This document shows, in pieces, positions 34,990 to 48,201 of a stretch of 49,104 nt of DNA. A program made the position numbers and the translations under genes. How positions within the stretch are numbered: position 1 is the first letter of the stretch; every line of letters begins with the position of its first letter. Under the pieces are notes generated by a model, which did not search any database, had not been told where the DNA came from, and was given only the letters and a program-made list of their open reading frames with translations. Source of the stretch: Gamarada debralockiae (Eukaryota; Ascomycota; Leotiomycetes; Helotiales; Hyphodiscaceae); the NCBI GenBank assembly GCA_002803225.1, contig NXFV01001581.1, positions 1 through 49,104 of the forward strand, given 5' to 3'.

Positions 34990-37236
34990 ATGGCCTATGA
35001 TGCCTACGGTGATCATCCGCAACGAGGCGGATACTTCTATGATTCCTCAGACCCTTCTATCCAGAAGTTTGCCGCAGAGCCTCGAGAAAGCATGATTTCA
35101 AGGAATCGCTCGACTTCCAATGCTCGACAACGATCATTTCCAATCAACGACACAATGACCTCTTCCCCAGAGCGCCCAGAGCCGGCAGGCTATGATAATG
35201 TATCACCGGAAATTATCGCAGTTATCGCTGAGAGGGTTAAACGCGAAGGCAAGTCGAAAACATCATACTTTGGCTCTGAGCCTTGTCAAGTAATGCCACT
35301 AACACTTCTTTAGTTTTCGAACATCTGGCTCGAACTGGTCGTGTTGAAGAGCCACCCAAAACCCCTCAAGCCCCTCAAGCTTCTCTAGTTTCTCCAGCTC
35401 CTCAAGCGCCTCCTCTGCAAAGGCAGATGTCAAACAAATCTTCCTCAACCTCGTCGCCTCCGCCAACCTCTCAGAGAGTGTATACTCCGCCCTCACCCAC
35501 ACAAGCTCAATCTCAAACTCCCAAGCCGACAAACATAGTTCCTCCTATAGAGCAAGCCAGAGAGCCATCAAGAGAGCCAGTCAGATCACCTCCAAGCAGT
35601 CCGTTGGAGAAACCATCTGGAGTACGGTTCTCCGATCGTACTCCAACCGCCCGTCCCTCACCAGGTCGTACATTCTCAACTATGGAGCTTTCTACAATCG
35701 ATCAAAAATGGGGAATGTTGTTCGACAATGAAGGACGTCCGACACAAAGACTTGGGCAGTTCCTGAGGGGACTTGCGAATCACATAGTGAGTTTGGCAGA
35801 GTAGCGGTTATCGAAGCATATATTAACTATAAGTAGATCGACGTCTTTGAACCGGAGAAGAGCATTTTGGTTACACCGGCTAAGATGGCAATGTATTATG
35901 CAAGCCATCCCATTGATAAGGAACCCAATCCGCTACTTAGTATGTATCCAAACTCCTCTTCATTGCTCTCTACTGACACAATCTAGCAATCTTCCGAGCA
36001 CAGTCTAATGAACAAATATCGAGGTTATACCAAGATCTTGGGTGTCAGCACCATTTGGTTCAAGACCAACCCAATCAGGCACCGACCATTCCGGCCTTGA
36101 CACCGCTTGGCTTTGCGCATTGGATGACCCTACATATCCTGGCTTATCCGGACGAAGAATCAAAGAGGCTTGAGAAGGTAGTCTTGGCCATGCCTATTGA
36201 TGCCGATGGAGAGATGGTAGACGGAAAGCCTGAGCGTCTTCCCAAGCAGATATCACGCCATTTGCTACCGGCCAGAGAGGACTGGAAGTCGAGGAAATTA
36301 GTGAATAATGCAATCCAAGACTTCCTGGAGGACCTCGGAAAGTCGTCAAGTAGACGCAAGGCTTCAATTACCAGCCCTTCTCTTAGCCGGCATTCGTCTA
36401 GTTCTCAATCCCGGCCTCATCCTGTCGAGATTCATCAGATTAGAACCTCTCCAACAAGCCTAAAGGCTCAACCACTTGAGCGGGAACGAAACCCTTATGC
36501 TCGTGCTCCCTCAGCATCAGAATCGTCAAGCAGTGAGGAACCCGTCAAAATCGAGCGTGATCGTCAACCATACACTGCCCAACCAGGCAATGGTAGGGTC
36601 TATACCGAAGGGAGCAACCCGAATATCCCCAAGCTGGGGCGTACCAAATCTACCAGCCGTACGAGAGAGCCCCAGCCAGTGGAGACGCGTGAAGCCCGAC
36701 ACTACAGAACTAGGAGCAATACAAGTCAGAATAGCTACGTTCCTCCTCCCCGCTCTGGAGGTAGACGGACCAGCAGCCCGCCATTGAAGAAATACAGCGA
36801 TTCGACTCCCGATCTCGATGTCGGTGGCTCCAAGTATGGTCCCGGGCCCTCATCAACAATCTCGAGCTTCTCGGCTCCTTCTCAACCAAGCTCCTTTCCT
36901 CCGCCTCCACCACCGATCGACATTCGTGATAACAGGGATAGGAGATCCAGGGATGATCGCCAATATAGGAGAGGTACCGACGAGGAAGCTCGATTTACTG
37001 GCGAGCTCAACAGCCCGAAGGATACAGAGAGATGGGATCGGTACCAGGAAGCTCAAGCCAGAGAAACCGAGCGCACAGACAGACCTTACGAGAGTCGAGC
37101 CTCTGTATCCGCTGACCCTCGCGATCCACGAGACCCTCGAGAGCTAAGTCGGGACTCGAGAGGTGCACCTTACGAAGATTGGCACAGAGAGAAACCCAGA
37201 GGACCGGGATACGACACGTATGCTCGGAACTACTGA
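34990..37236 (+). CDS. DUF7514-family fungal protein with long disordered tail
   Basis: Function unknown. Exons 34990-35248, 35314-35786, 35837-35939 and 35987-37236 give 694 aa. The conserved domain covers roughly residues 211-425 and begins WGMLFDNEGRPTQRLGQFLRG, continuing through ILVTPAKMAMYY, ISRLYQDLGCQHHLVQ, TPLGFAHWMTLHILAYPDEE and LPKQISRHLLP; these match what I recall of the fungal DUF7514 family. The N-terminal 200 residues are Pro/Ser/Gln-rich with PQAPQA repeats, and the C-terminal 270 are rich in Arg, Ser, Pro and Asp with DPRDPRD repeats, so both are likely disordered. Intron 1 starts with GC (GCAAGT) and ends TAG after a CTAAC branch; this is the only splice restoring the frame (KRE-V-FEHLA). 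A longer upstream frame exists, but the ATG at 34990 fits the N-terminus MAYDAYGDHP. Confidence 0.83.
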
Positions 37237-38938
37237 GTTCACAAAATTTAATGATGGGACGGCGTTACGATGGCGATGTTTATTACAGACGATCATTTTT
37301 GAGATGCAAGCGCGTTGATACCAAATACCTTTTCCCTTTGTATATTTGAAGCGATCGAAGGAAGCAGGTCTGCGAATTTCGAGGTGTATGTTTGATTACA
37401 ATACTGTACCAGCTAGTTGGGAGAAGGAATGGGAGACGGACGGGAGTTACCTTGCTTTGAACTTGGGTTCTTTTCTCGTTCATACTTTTTGAGTCGTTGA
37501 TTCCCTATGAAGTTACGGTCGGATGATAGATGTACAGTTTGGCTTGTTGTATTTTTGAACGAGCCTGTGATAGATGGGCTTATTTCACTCATTGACCAAG
37601 GGGCATAAAGACAGTAGTAGTAGCTCGGGAATTAAAGCAATCGGATTTACAGTGCATCCTTCTGTCTCTCATGCTCTGGTGAGGCGCAGTGTGTATTTCA
37701 TCCACTGAGCGCTCGTTCTATCAATTTAACCACTCGTATCTTAAAGAACCGAGTGGATGAACTTGACTGCCCTCTCTTCTCGTAGTAGAGAGTATTGATC
37801 GGAGCGAACCGGTGAAGAGACGATGAGCTCTTTGGCTTTTGGAGAGATTTGGGGTAGTGGTGGTGGAGATAGTGGGGAGCTCTTGATTTGAATTCAACGA
37901 GAAGCTGGAAAAGATGTATTATTCGGATGATTGAGAAGGGGCATTGAATGGAATGGAAGGTTATGGAACGCTCAGAGACTGGGAATAAGTTACGAAATCG
38001 GGGAAGGATCGGGGAAAGATGTCTCTGTCATCATTCAACTGCGAGGAGTGGCTGAGAACTCGAGACAAGAGAGAATCTCTCTGTGATGAGAGTGGTGCTA
38101 TGGGTCAAAATCACTCTTCGTGTTTGAGCGGTTAGAGTTTTTAGGGAATTGCAATTGATGCAATGCTCTGCAAGAGAAAGATAGAAATTGACTATTGAAA
38201 GCTTCGTCTAAGACGAAACTTATTGACCGCGTATCTTTCAGAGATCTCAGTCGCCCAAGTTGCTGGGCACCAAATGCACGATGGTAGTCGGTGTCCAGCG
38301 TACTTGCTCAGGCTTTAATCTGAACGTGGAGAAGTACCCCGTGTTCCTGTCACTCAGCAGGCACAAATTCTTGCTTTGATCTATTCGCTGGATCGGATTC
38401 GACGATTCATCTGCAAGTATCGTATGAGATTGATGATTCATCATCCTGACTTCAAGTTCCGATGACCCGGATTTCCAGATGACTGGGATCATGCCTGCAA
38501 AATTTGAGCGTCTCGTAATATGGATTCGAATTTTGAATTTTGGCGCGTGCTATTTGAATTGAGGAAGACTTGATGGCAGAAAGTTATAGGAATGACACTT
38601 CGTTCCACAAGTACTTACGTGGAATTTTGGGCTGCGTTTGTGGGATTCGAATTGGGATTGGAGTTCGCTTGCTCTGAACCTGGAAGATGTCCCAAATACC
38701 TCGAAGCAGTGAGAAAGTAATGAGATGGTGGAAAACACAAGGAAATATGGACGTGAAGCGCACGAAGTGTCATCGAAGAACTGTATATGGACAACTGAGT
38801 CTTATTAGAAGTCTTAGAACTCCATTTCCCGCAGGATTGGAATAGAGGAGATCTGTTATTGAACCGCAACCCAAATGCTATCTAACCTAGAGTACAGTCC
38901 GTCTATATATGTATACAAGCCACCGCCATCTTTGCCCT
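37237..38938. other. Intergenic region, 1.7 kb
   Basis: It lies between the 3' ends of the DUF7514 gene (plus) and the cytochrome c gene (minus). Minus-strand frames around 38247-38869 could be joined through a GTAAGT donor near 38615, but no start and no domain were found, so no gene is called. Confidence 0.45.
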
Positions 38939-39809
<871 letters not shown>

Positions 39810-40213
39810 GTTGTCTAACTAGAAGTGTGTATGGGGTAGAGAGAGTGTTTTGTGAGGACGTCGAAAGAGAGTGATGTTGTGGTTTGTAGGAGGTGCGTTG
39901 AGAAATTTATCTTGAGACGGATGATGGAAAATCTTTAAGAACTGGCTGTCAAGCTCCTGGAAAATGAACAGATTTAGCGCATTTAGCCACATGTCCCCAC
40001 AATTCTGGAATAATCGGCTCTGTGATCTCTGTGGTTGGCTGATGGGCTGGAGTCTCCTCCGGTCCCGACTTTCCCCGATCTTGGTATTCCCGTGCTTGTG
40101 GCTGTGCTACGGACCGCGTGAGAAAGTTCTGAGGGTCCACAGACGACTTCGGCGATTGAGCTTCGTCAAGAGCTCACTACCTGAAGACCGACAGCACCGA
40201 CAGCATCGACAGC
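39810..40213. promoter_or_regulatory. Divergent region between cytochrome c and a mitochondrial-type gene
   Basis: About 400 bp separates the two start codons, so the promoters are close together or shared. No CCAAT box or other named site was identified with confidence. Confidence 0.35.
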
Positions 40214-41022
40214 ATGTCCTCAACAGCAACAATCCCCCGGTTTCTTCTCCCTCAGCGGAGTACCATCTGGCGTACACGCTTTACAACACCTGCGCAATCC
40301 TTAAGAGCTCGCCATGCTTCAACCAAAGCATCCAGCAAAAAGAGCACCAACTCCAAACCCCTCGTCCTCGAAAAGCCCACCAAATTCGTCCCTCCTTCCC
40401 ATGGCTCCAAGCTTCGAAAAGAGGCTCCGCGGTATCCAGGCCCCGAGCTGTCGGCCGAGGAGAAAGCTAGGATGCAGACGAAGAAATATCCCCACATGAT
40501 GCCTCCGGAGGGGACGTTTATGCATTGGTTTATTCATAATAAGAGTATACATATGTATATTGCTTTGGTATGATTCCTTTCCCCCACTTTACAAATCTGA
40601 ATAAGGGGCTAATGATTGAACAGAGTACACTCTTCACAATGGCAGCATTTGTCTTCGTAACGAACTTCAAGCGCACCTCCCCATTCGCAGACATGGTACC
40701 GCACTGGACACAGCTGTTTGTCCACCCAATTAGATTCACGCGTACCTGTTTCGAAGTGTTACGACTGCATCAGGCACATGTTACGGCGGAGACGCAGGAG
40801 AGGAGGAAGCGGAAGGTGGAGGATGTGCAGAAACGGAGTGCGTATAGGAAGGCTCATGGATTGGAGAAGGATGAGGATTTTGGTGGGTGGACTGCGAAGA
40901 GTGATGAGCAATTGCTAGGTCCGGGGATTCCGTTGGGCGAGGGTGCGAAGGAAGGGGAACTTGCGACAGAGCAGGCGCCGAGGGAGAGGAAGCCTATTAA
41001 GAAATGGCTTGGGATTTGGTAA
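40214..41022 (+). CDS. Conserved fungal protein with likely mitochondrial targeting and a membrane segment
   Basis: Function unknown. Exons 40214-40567 and 40624-41022, joined in phase 0 over a 56-nt intron, give 250 aa. The first 45 residues are rich in Arg, Ser and Thr with no acidic residue (IPRFLLPQRSTIWRTRFTTP), a likely mitochondrial presequence. The conserved core contains HWFIHNKSIHMYIAL followed by a hydrophobic segment (YIALSTLFTMAAFVFVTNF) that may cross a membrane, then RTSPFADMVPHW and a charged helix (AETQERRKRKVEDVQKR). The C-terminus ends PIKKWLGIW. I recall unnamed Pezizomycotina proteins with these blocks. Convergent with rrp42, with only 72 bp between stop codons. Confidence 0.8.
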
Positions 41023-41094
41023 TTCATGAGACATCTGTAGTTGACAAAGGTGGCCATAAGAAGATGATGGGTATCTTGTAGTATGATTGTACAA

Positions 41095-42269
41095 CTAGCC
41101 CAACTCCACGGCATCTAAACCATCTAATACCTCCTCGGCTACGCCTCCGCGCTCTAATACCTTCTGTATCATAGCAGCAATCAGCTTCCTCTTTGCTCCT
41201 CCTCTAGGTGGTTGCCAGACACCTTCCTCCACCATCGTCTCTCTTTGGCTAGAAACCTGCTCTGTCGTCCCAGCTGCTGATCCTCCAGTCGCCGTGTTCA
41301 AGGTATTTGGTATACCAGGATGTGTCAATCTCGACGGTGGATCAATAGTTCTAACAGCCAATAACCTTAAATCTGTTGTTCCTTTATCAGAATCGACATC
41401 CATAGCCCCATCTTCTCCTGTTTGTGACAGTTCTCCAACAGATACAGCCAAGACGACTTCCGCAACAGCCAACTCCTCTTTACTTGGATCGAATATGATA
41501 TTGTCCTTCACGGCCATAACGAGAAGTGTGACTGGCGGTCGAGTTCGTGCTTTTCCTACTGCTCGAGGGTAGAGGAAGATAGAGGCATCCCAATCATCGT
41601 CAAAAAGGGGGTCCTCATCGAGCTCCGACTTAAGCTGTGGCAGCCGAGTTGAAAGGAGTGCGAGATGCGTGGTAAGAGATAGGAGGGGTAGAGGGTAGGA
41701 CAATGGCTGTGAGAGGAGCAAAATCTAGCGCAAATTAGTATTTTGATTCACCACATGAGAAGGTGACTTACATCCAGATACAGCTTCCAGTGAAACCGTC
41801 TATTGATCCACAAACGCTTCGTAAATTCTCCATCAGCCAGCAGCGCTTCGCTCAACATAGCACTCAAAAACACAGGCATCGAATCATCGTCCCTAAAGCC
41901 CGGGATCTCAACGCTTAATTCCACCCATTCATTTAATCCCCTCTCCTCGCCTCCACTTCCCTCATCGCCATCTTCATCGTCATCAACACCTCCTCCACTT
42001 AGGTCTAGCTCTTCAACATTCTGCTGGTAAATCGGCCGCGATTTTTCAACTTCTGCTTTGATACCGACGATTGCTTCTGTGCCGTCTGCAAAACAGATTC
42101 GCGCACTTCCGTTTGTACTCGGTAAGATGTCTGTTTCTGCGACAAGGGGTCGGAATTGAGCTGGTGTGCGGCCGTCTGGGCGGATTGAGGGGTTTAAGGA
42201 GAGGGATGTGTGGAGGTAGGACAGCTCGGCGGGCGAGAGGAGGACTTGTTGCGTTGATGAAGGCGCCAT
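41095..42269 (-). CDS. rrp42: RNA exosome core subunit Rrp42 (RNase PH-like)
   Basis: Part of the six-subunit ring of the exosome, which degrades and trims RNA 3'-to-5' in nucleus and cytoplasm; the ring itself is catalytically inactive in eukaryotes. Exons 42269-41772 and 41724-41095 give 375 aa, with a 47-nt intron (GTAAGT, TAG). Family signs: SPAELSYLHTSLS, IRPDGRTPAQFRPLVAETDILP, GSARICFADGTEAIVGIKAEV, and, across the splice, WKLYLD-ILLLSQPLSYPLPLLSL. An acidic low-complexity insertion (GVDDDEDGDEGSGGEE) sits near residue 90, and a second variable region lies near the C-terminus, making it longer than human EXOSC7. The ATG at 42269 starts the conserved region; upstream codons in frame are not ATG. 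Confidence 0.9.
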
Positions 42270-42798
42270 TATCACCTACTTCCAGCTTCTAATTGTTTGG
42301 AAGGCAATGGTAGAGGAAGAGAGGGTTGCGAGCTTAAGGCATGTCACGAAAGTTTCCATCGGCAGTACACATGGAAATTCTTCAAGCGGAACAAGCCCGC
42401 ATTTTAGCGCGGTAAGGCTACGCTGACCAGCGAGGCTGGGAGTGAGATCTCCTTGTCCCTGATCGTCAGCTTGTAATTCCTAATCTTTGGGCGCGTTCAC
42501 TCAGTGGGAAATGAGATGGATATCGGGTTCGCATGAAAAAAGCCTATCAGAAGATAAAAGATTTGAAATCAATACGGGAATACAATTGGCCCGTTTTCGA
42601 AAAGTCGCCGAGGCAAGGACTCAACTCGGTTGCACAAAACAGCTTACGAAAAGCCTACCTACTTCAGCGAAGAGATATAAGGAAGCAATCGTTCACTCAA
42701 GCCGACCCATTTTCCTTCCGATTGAGAAGTTGTAACTTCGTGCGTTTCCGTCCAATCTTCATCCCATCAACCTCAAGTCCGGGAAGCCCTCCGTCAAG
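42270..42798. promoter_or_regulatory. Divergent promoter region of rrp42 and the dehydrogenase gene
   Basis: A 529-bp gap between divergent start codons. It contains short frames but no convincing gene and no named operator. Confidence 0.35.
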
Positions 42799-43920
42799 AT
42801 GTTCAGACTTCCAGGACTCATCTATCGCAACAAGTTCGCCCTGCCTTCCCTCCCAGCACCCGGAAGCTTCAAAGGCCAGTCTATCCTCATCACAGGAGCT
42901 TCTGGCGGACTTGGTCTCGCAACAGCTGTACACTTTGTGAATCTAGGCGCTTCATCCGTCATCATCACAGCTCGCAGTAATGCTAAAGGAGAGGCTGCAA
43001 AGGCATCCATCGAGGCACAAACTAGTACCGTTGGGAAAGAGGTTGTGAAGGTTATGGAGCTTGATATGAGCACTCTCGCTACTACGAAGATGTTTGCCGA
43101 CAGAATCAAGCAGGAGGTGAAGAAGATCGATATTGTGATTCTGAACGCGGGGGTCTTGAATACGAAATTTCAGGAAGGCAAGGAAGGGTATGAGGAGACG
43201 ATTCAGGTTAATGTGCTGAGCACGGCGCTATTGGGCCTACTTTTGCTGCCGTGGATGAAAGAAGCTGGTGGTGGGAAAGCGCATCTGGAATTTGTGACGT
43301 CTGGTACACATAGAGGCGTTGCTATCGATAGCTGGCCTCAAGACGATGTGTTGGGATTCCTTTCTAAGTCTGAGAATTGGCCGAAAGGTGGAATGTATGG
43401 GCCGAGTAAGTTGTTGGAGCAGTATGTTGTGAATGAGATTGCGAAGTTGGCCGTTGGGAGCGAAGGAAAGCCTTATGTCATTGTCAATCCGATGTGTCCA
43501 GGTATGAGTTCCCATTTGTTTACTTGATATAAGTGTTGAATGTTTATAGGCATGGTGAAATCGGATCTTGGCCGTCAGCACAAGACTGGTATGGTGATGT
43601 CCTTCGGCGTCAATGCGTTCATGACTATGGTCATGAAACCTACTGAGGGTGGTGCCCGATCACTTGTCCTTGCTGCTATGACTACCCCTGAAGAGAATGG
43701 GAAGTATATCACTCATTACCAATCGGATGAGGACTACAAAGTGTAAGAATCTTCTCAGTCACTCTTTTTCGATCTGGAAATTGGCTGATGAATGCTTCGT
43801 AGTGCTGCTGAAAAGAACGTCTTTAGTCCCGAAGGACAGAAGATGCAAGCAGAAGTTTGGAAGGAGGTGCTAGCTGTTTTGGAAAAGCAAGTTCCGGAAG
43901 TCAAGGAGATTGCTCATTAG
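42799..43920 (+). CDS. Short-chain dehydrogenase/reductase
   Basis: NAD(P)-dependent oxidoreductase of the SDR superfamily; substrate unknown. Exons 42799-43501, 43550-43742 and 43803-43920 give 337 aa. The dinucleotide-binding motif is TGASGGLG (32-39), NAG is at 116-118, the likely catalytic Ser is Ser168 in VTSGTHRG, and Tyr200 and Lys204 form YGPSK. The Thr-Ala-Arg after strand 2 (ITARSNAKG) suggests NADP preference, which is only a weak sign. After PMCPGMVKSDLG the chain runs to a helical C-terminus. Introns are 48 and 60 nt, phases 1 and 2, all consistent. The family includes many secondary-metabolism enzymes, but no biosynthetic cluster surrounds this one. It is convergent with ate1. 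Confidence 0.9.
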
Positions 43921-44103
43921 TCAGGCGGTCAATACCCCGGGGAGGTTTGATTTTCGATGAATGGCGTTCGATATTGCATGTTTCTCTAATGAAAGCAAAT
44001 CTTCTACAATCGCTCATGATTCGTAACTGGTATCCTCATGTTGTCCCTCTGTCCCAAAACCCCAAAGTCCGACAGCCATCATCTCATTTTGCCTCGCTCC
44101 CTC

Positions 44104-45913
44104 TCAAAAGCTCAAAACCATTTCCTTCCCAGCCTCAACTCCCACAGCAGCCACCAACTCCGCAATGATCCGCCTAGTCGAATACGGATCATCCATACTG
44201 CTACCCTCCCAGTTTACCAGCATGCCAGCCTCATATATCTCCCCACCAATTTGAAGCTTAACTTGGTCCAGGTTGATTTCCGTCAGAAGTTGGTCCTTGG
44301 TGAGAATACCAGGCATCGATCGCTCCCAGAGTGGAGCGTCGGGATTCGGGACTGGAGGATCCTCATCAGAATCTACATTCTCGTCCATATCAGGGTCACC
44401 ATTTTCCTCCGGGGTATCCATCGCTCCGTCGCTGGACTGAAGTTCCGCTGTATCACTGTTTTGAGAAGGAGGTGATGCAGGTTCCCCTTTTGCTCGCTCA
44501 CGTGATAGACTCACGAAATTCCTCCGATCCAAATTCTTCTTCAGATCGGCGTCGAGAAGATCCCAAGCATAGGTATCGGGATCCAACATATACTGTGGAG
44601 TGTAGTCTCCTTTGTACCGCATTTTCACACAGCTGTGGATGTAGAATCCTGCATACCACCATCTGTAGCCCTCTTCCTTCGCAAGAGCAATTTCTCTCAA
44701 AGCACCGAGTTTTCCGAATCCGTGCTGATGTACAGATTCATGGTACATGAAATACACCGCGCTGACACATTGCGGAAGTAAGTCGAGGACTCCAATAGCG
44801 ACGAGCTTCCCATCGATTCGGTAGCATTGGTGGTAAGAACCTAGCTTCCTTTCCTGTCCATCGATCGCCTCTTTACTTCTAGGAAGTGGCGAATTGCAGA
44901 GAAAGTTCCTGAAGCCGGATTTGGAGATTCGGTGAGGAGGCTCATGATGAACGATCCGCTGGTAGTTCTCGAAAAGTACATATTTCTCCTCGGTGAAGTT
45001 GTCTGGCTCAAGTGTGACTTTCAGAACATGAGCAGGCTCGGGAGGCGTCTTCAGATTCTCTTTCTCGCTCTCGTGGACTCGTTCTAGGAGATCGAAGTGC
45101 GTATTACGTTTCTTGGCTTGGTCGCGTGACTTGGGATACAGCCTTGCCGCCTCCTTTATGTAATCGTCTCCAAGGACATACTTGTTGAAACGGTTCAGAG
45201 ATTGTCGTTGGTCTTTGGAGGCGTGGAAGGCATCTGCGTCAAGACGGATTGTGTAGTGGGGGCAGCATGCTTCGACTTGATCAGGCTTGTATAGTAAAGT
45301 GCCTGACCTCCTCCATCCTCGGTTTAGAAGGGATTGATAGAACTCTGGTTGCAATGACGTTGTTCGGGCGTAATATGAGAAGCCTACAAAAGGGAAAAGA
45401 AAGCATATTTAGTAACGTATATGGTAATGCAAGAAAGGGGTGCAAGCCATCTGCGCCAAAGAGGGGAAAGATGGGGGTGCGCATGGAGAGAAATGGATTA
45501 ACGAACAATCCAGAGTGACTGACTCTGATCAAGAAGACGAACTTGGAAACTAACTCCCTGAGCCTTTACAATAACCACAACTATTGCCTGAGTAACCTGC
45601 AAAGGCGAGTCAGTACATACATAATTACTGTAAGTCATAAAAAGACAACGGTCACTGCAGAGTGTAGTGCGGGGTCACTCGGCGGCGAAAAATTGATACT
45701 GAAGGGGGATATTTTCAAGAAAGTGGGGGTTTTCGAGAGGGACTACTGCAGAGCTAGCCGTGCTTAAGGGTCGCACAAAGGCTACATGAACTGTAGTCGA
45801 GTAGTTTATCCACGGGGTGGAACAATTGGAGATAGACGCAGGTAGGGAAGCAGTCAAATCAGGTACTCACCAATGGGCGTTAACAACGACGGAGGCTTGT
45901 CAGGGGTCGGCAT
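44104..45913 (-). CDS. ate1: Arginyl-tRNA--protein transferase (Ate1)
   Basis: Transfers arginine from Arg-tRNA to the N-terminus of proteins beginning with Asp, Glu or oxidised Cys, marking them for the N-degron ubiquitin pathway. Exons 45913-45871, 45596-45555 and 45383-44104 give 454 aa. The first two small exons hold GYSGNSCGYCKGSG, with the conserved CxxC (Cys21, Cys24); then SFSYYARTTSLQPEFYQSLL and RGWRRSGTLLYKPDQVEACC with the second Cys pair. The C-terminal transferase half contains YHQCYRIDGKLVAIGVLDLL, VYFMYHESVHQHGFGKLGA and YRWWYAGFYIHSCVKMRYKG. A long acidic insertion at about 340-385 precedes the C-terminus. Start: the second of two overlapping ATGs (45913) is in frame; the first is not. 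Introns 1 and 2 are 274 and 171 nt. Confidence 0.93.
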
Positions 45914-46833
45914 AGCATGGAAGGCCTCTGCAGGTTTCTACGCAGCTTTGACTGCAGCTAAAAGTAGGTGGATCGGACGATGGCTGACCTCTCTTAAGAC
46001 TTGTGATTCAGCGGTGGAAGAGCTCAGTAAGCTTGGACGACACGGCAGGCGGTTTGCGCGGAAGAGCGATGGGGGTGTATTGAAGCCAGGCTGCTTTGTA
46101 TGACGGGTGACCAGCCAGAAGAGGCGAAGTAAGGCAGACCGGTAATTTGGGTGCATGCAAGGTGCACAGGGGAATGGTGACTCTGTTGGCTCTTGATGGT
46201 CGGGCTTGTAGAGAGAATAGGCGAAGAGGATAGATCGTTTGGTGGGGGGTCTAACATGCGCTCGACATTTGGAGCTACTGTTGTATTACCTTAGACATCC
46301 ACGTTTGGCTTTCCGGTTCCAGATAATTTTTTTTTTCTTTCGAGGTCTAGCGGGAAGGATGGCAAGATCCTGCCAACATTTCCGGACCGGCATATGAAAT
46401 TGGAATAGTAAGGGAAGTGCGTAATAAATGGCTTTCTAAAAGGGCACGAGACTAGGGACAAGAATAATTCGGTGAAAAAGGATCCAGAAGCGCCTCTGGT
46501 GTTGAGCATCTATGTCACAACAGCTTACTTACTGTCCTTCCTCGGGGCATATTTCGTTGGCTTCCACCTAATTTTTTTTCGAATACTTCTTTAACTCACA
46601 ACTTTTTCTCAATCTGTTACTCACTTAACCATCATAATCCCATTTAATAGCTGCTCTTTCATAACCAAAAACACACAAAAAAAAGAAGGAAAGAAATGAC
46701 GGACACCCTCTAAATATTCAAGCGACTTTTCTTCCAACCGAGCTTCAACAAAGAAGCCCCATTACCACGATCCTTTCTCTACCGCTCAACGAAGTGTGCA
46801 AAAGCACACTTTGAGGTGCAGCGCGCTTTCACT
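45914..46833. promoter_or_regulatory. Divergent region between ate1 and the Nudix gene
   Basis: A 920-bp gap upstream of both genes. Near the right end, around 46670-46700, it is AT-rich with A runs. No gene was recognised. Confidence 0.35.
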
Positions 46834-47410
46834 ATGGCCGCAAGCCGGTCGATGGAGAGTCGCACTGGCAGGGCGATGCAGCGTAAGTCTTCAATCCCAA
46901 AAAGAAGCTCGTTGGGTGGCCGGTTCCCTCCTCTCGAGTCTGCTAGCTCCAAGGCGCGTTTACTTACCTTTCTCTTTAATTCTAGGGTACGGGGAAAGCG
47001 GAGAACGACTTGTTGCTGGGGTTGTGCCTCTGAACGAAGCCCGAACCCACGTCCTCCTCATTCAGTCGACTCGCCGATCAGGCTGGGTGCTTCCAAAGGG
47101 CGGGTGGGAATCCGATGAGACCTGCGTGGAGGCAGCACAACGCGAGGCATGGGAAGAGGCCGGAATCGTCTGCAATGTCGACTATGACTTAGGTCAAATC
47201 ACAGAATCCAGGACTCCCAAGCAGATCTCGAAGGATGCCCCGAAGTCGCTCTATCAGTTTTACCAGGTTACTGTCACAAGGGAAGAGGCAGACTGGCCGG
47301 AGAGGCACAAGAGGAATCGACAGTGGGCTACATATGCGGAGGCAAAAACAGCTCTGAGGGACCGTCCGGAACTGTTACTAGCTCTCGAGCGGTGTACGAT
47401 CCAACGGTAG
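46834..47410 (+). CDS. Nudix hydrolase, diphosphoinositol-polyphosphate phosphohydrolase type
   Basis: Likely removes phosphate from diphosphoinositol polyphosphates or diadenosine polyphosphates, as yeast Ddp1 and fission yeast Aps1 do. Exons 46834-46882 and 46986-47410 (phase 1, 103-nt intron) give 157 aa, the right size for this branch. The Nudix box G55-x5-E61-x7-REAWEEAGI runs to residue 77, with all key Glu residues present, and the phosphate-binding PKGGWE motif starts it. RYGESGERLVAGVVPL opens the fold, and the tail DRPELLLALE resembles the family. The ATG at 46834 gives a short basic leader; no other ATG fits. Substrate identity is inferred from family resemblance. Confidence 0.85.
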
Positions 47411-48201
47411 CCTTGCGGGCCCGGCGTTCAAGTCCTATCATACTACCGGCATTAGCCAGTCATTTGATTGTGAACTTTGGATACCGGGTTCGTGAAGCAC
47501 AAAACTACGCGGTGATATGTCAGTTTGGAGTCAGATCGTCACAAGAGGCATAGGTTCGCGGGCTTGGTCCTCCTTTCTTTTTACTTCATTCTTTTCTTTC
47601 CTGCACTAGAAGACAATGAAGTCAAATCTATTGCAGTGCCTCTGAGCATTTGTGGCTATTCATTGATCTGGCTGAAAGGAACATCCATTGCGACCTTCCC
47701 AGATGCGCCACACCTTTCAGTATTTTCCCCATGACTCTGCATCTGCGATGGCGTTTCGGCATTGGGTCATAGAAAATGGGATAAGCTGGGTATAGATTTA
47801 CAAAGCTGGGAGGTCATGTCTGGCAGCATAGCGATTACGACCTTGAGGGGTTCTTTGAAAAGGGCTAAGAAATTGTCTAAATCGGTGCTATTTGGGATCA
47901 TGGACCTGCTAGAGTAGAACTTATTCACTCCCAAAATCACAAATAATCGTGATCCGTAATATAAAACCCTTCATGGGACAGAATATTCTTTCTCGTCCAC
48001 ATCAAACTCTCCATCTCGTCCCGGGTTGTGAATATATCAAATAGCGGCGTCTCATTATCCGAGACGTCGTCACTTCCCAACTCGAATCTCGAAAGCCCAA
48101 CACGACCACTACTAACAGCTTCAGTCTCTACCACCACGCGTTATGGATTGGCGAACTACCCCTTTACCTCAATAACCATATCATCTTCGCCAACATACAA
48201 G
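47411..48201. other. Intergenic region
   Basis: It lies between the Nudix gene and lsm1 on the same strand. Short frames only; the frame from 48028 runs into lsm1 in the same reading frame but has no ATG-supported reason to be the true start. Confidence 0.4.

Noticed and set aside
38247..38869. Possible small spliced gene on the minus strand (GTAAGT donor near 38615, CAG acceptor near 38495)
   Set aside because: The only frame that joins the two parts has no start codon before an upstream stop, and no domain is seen.
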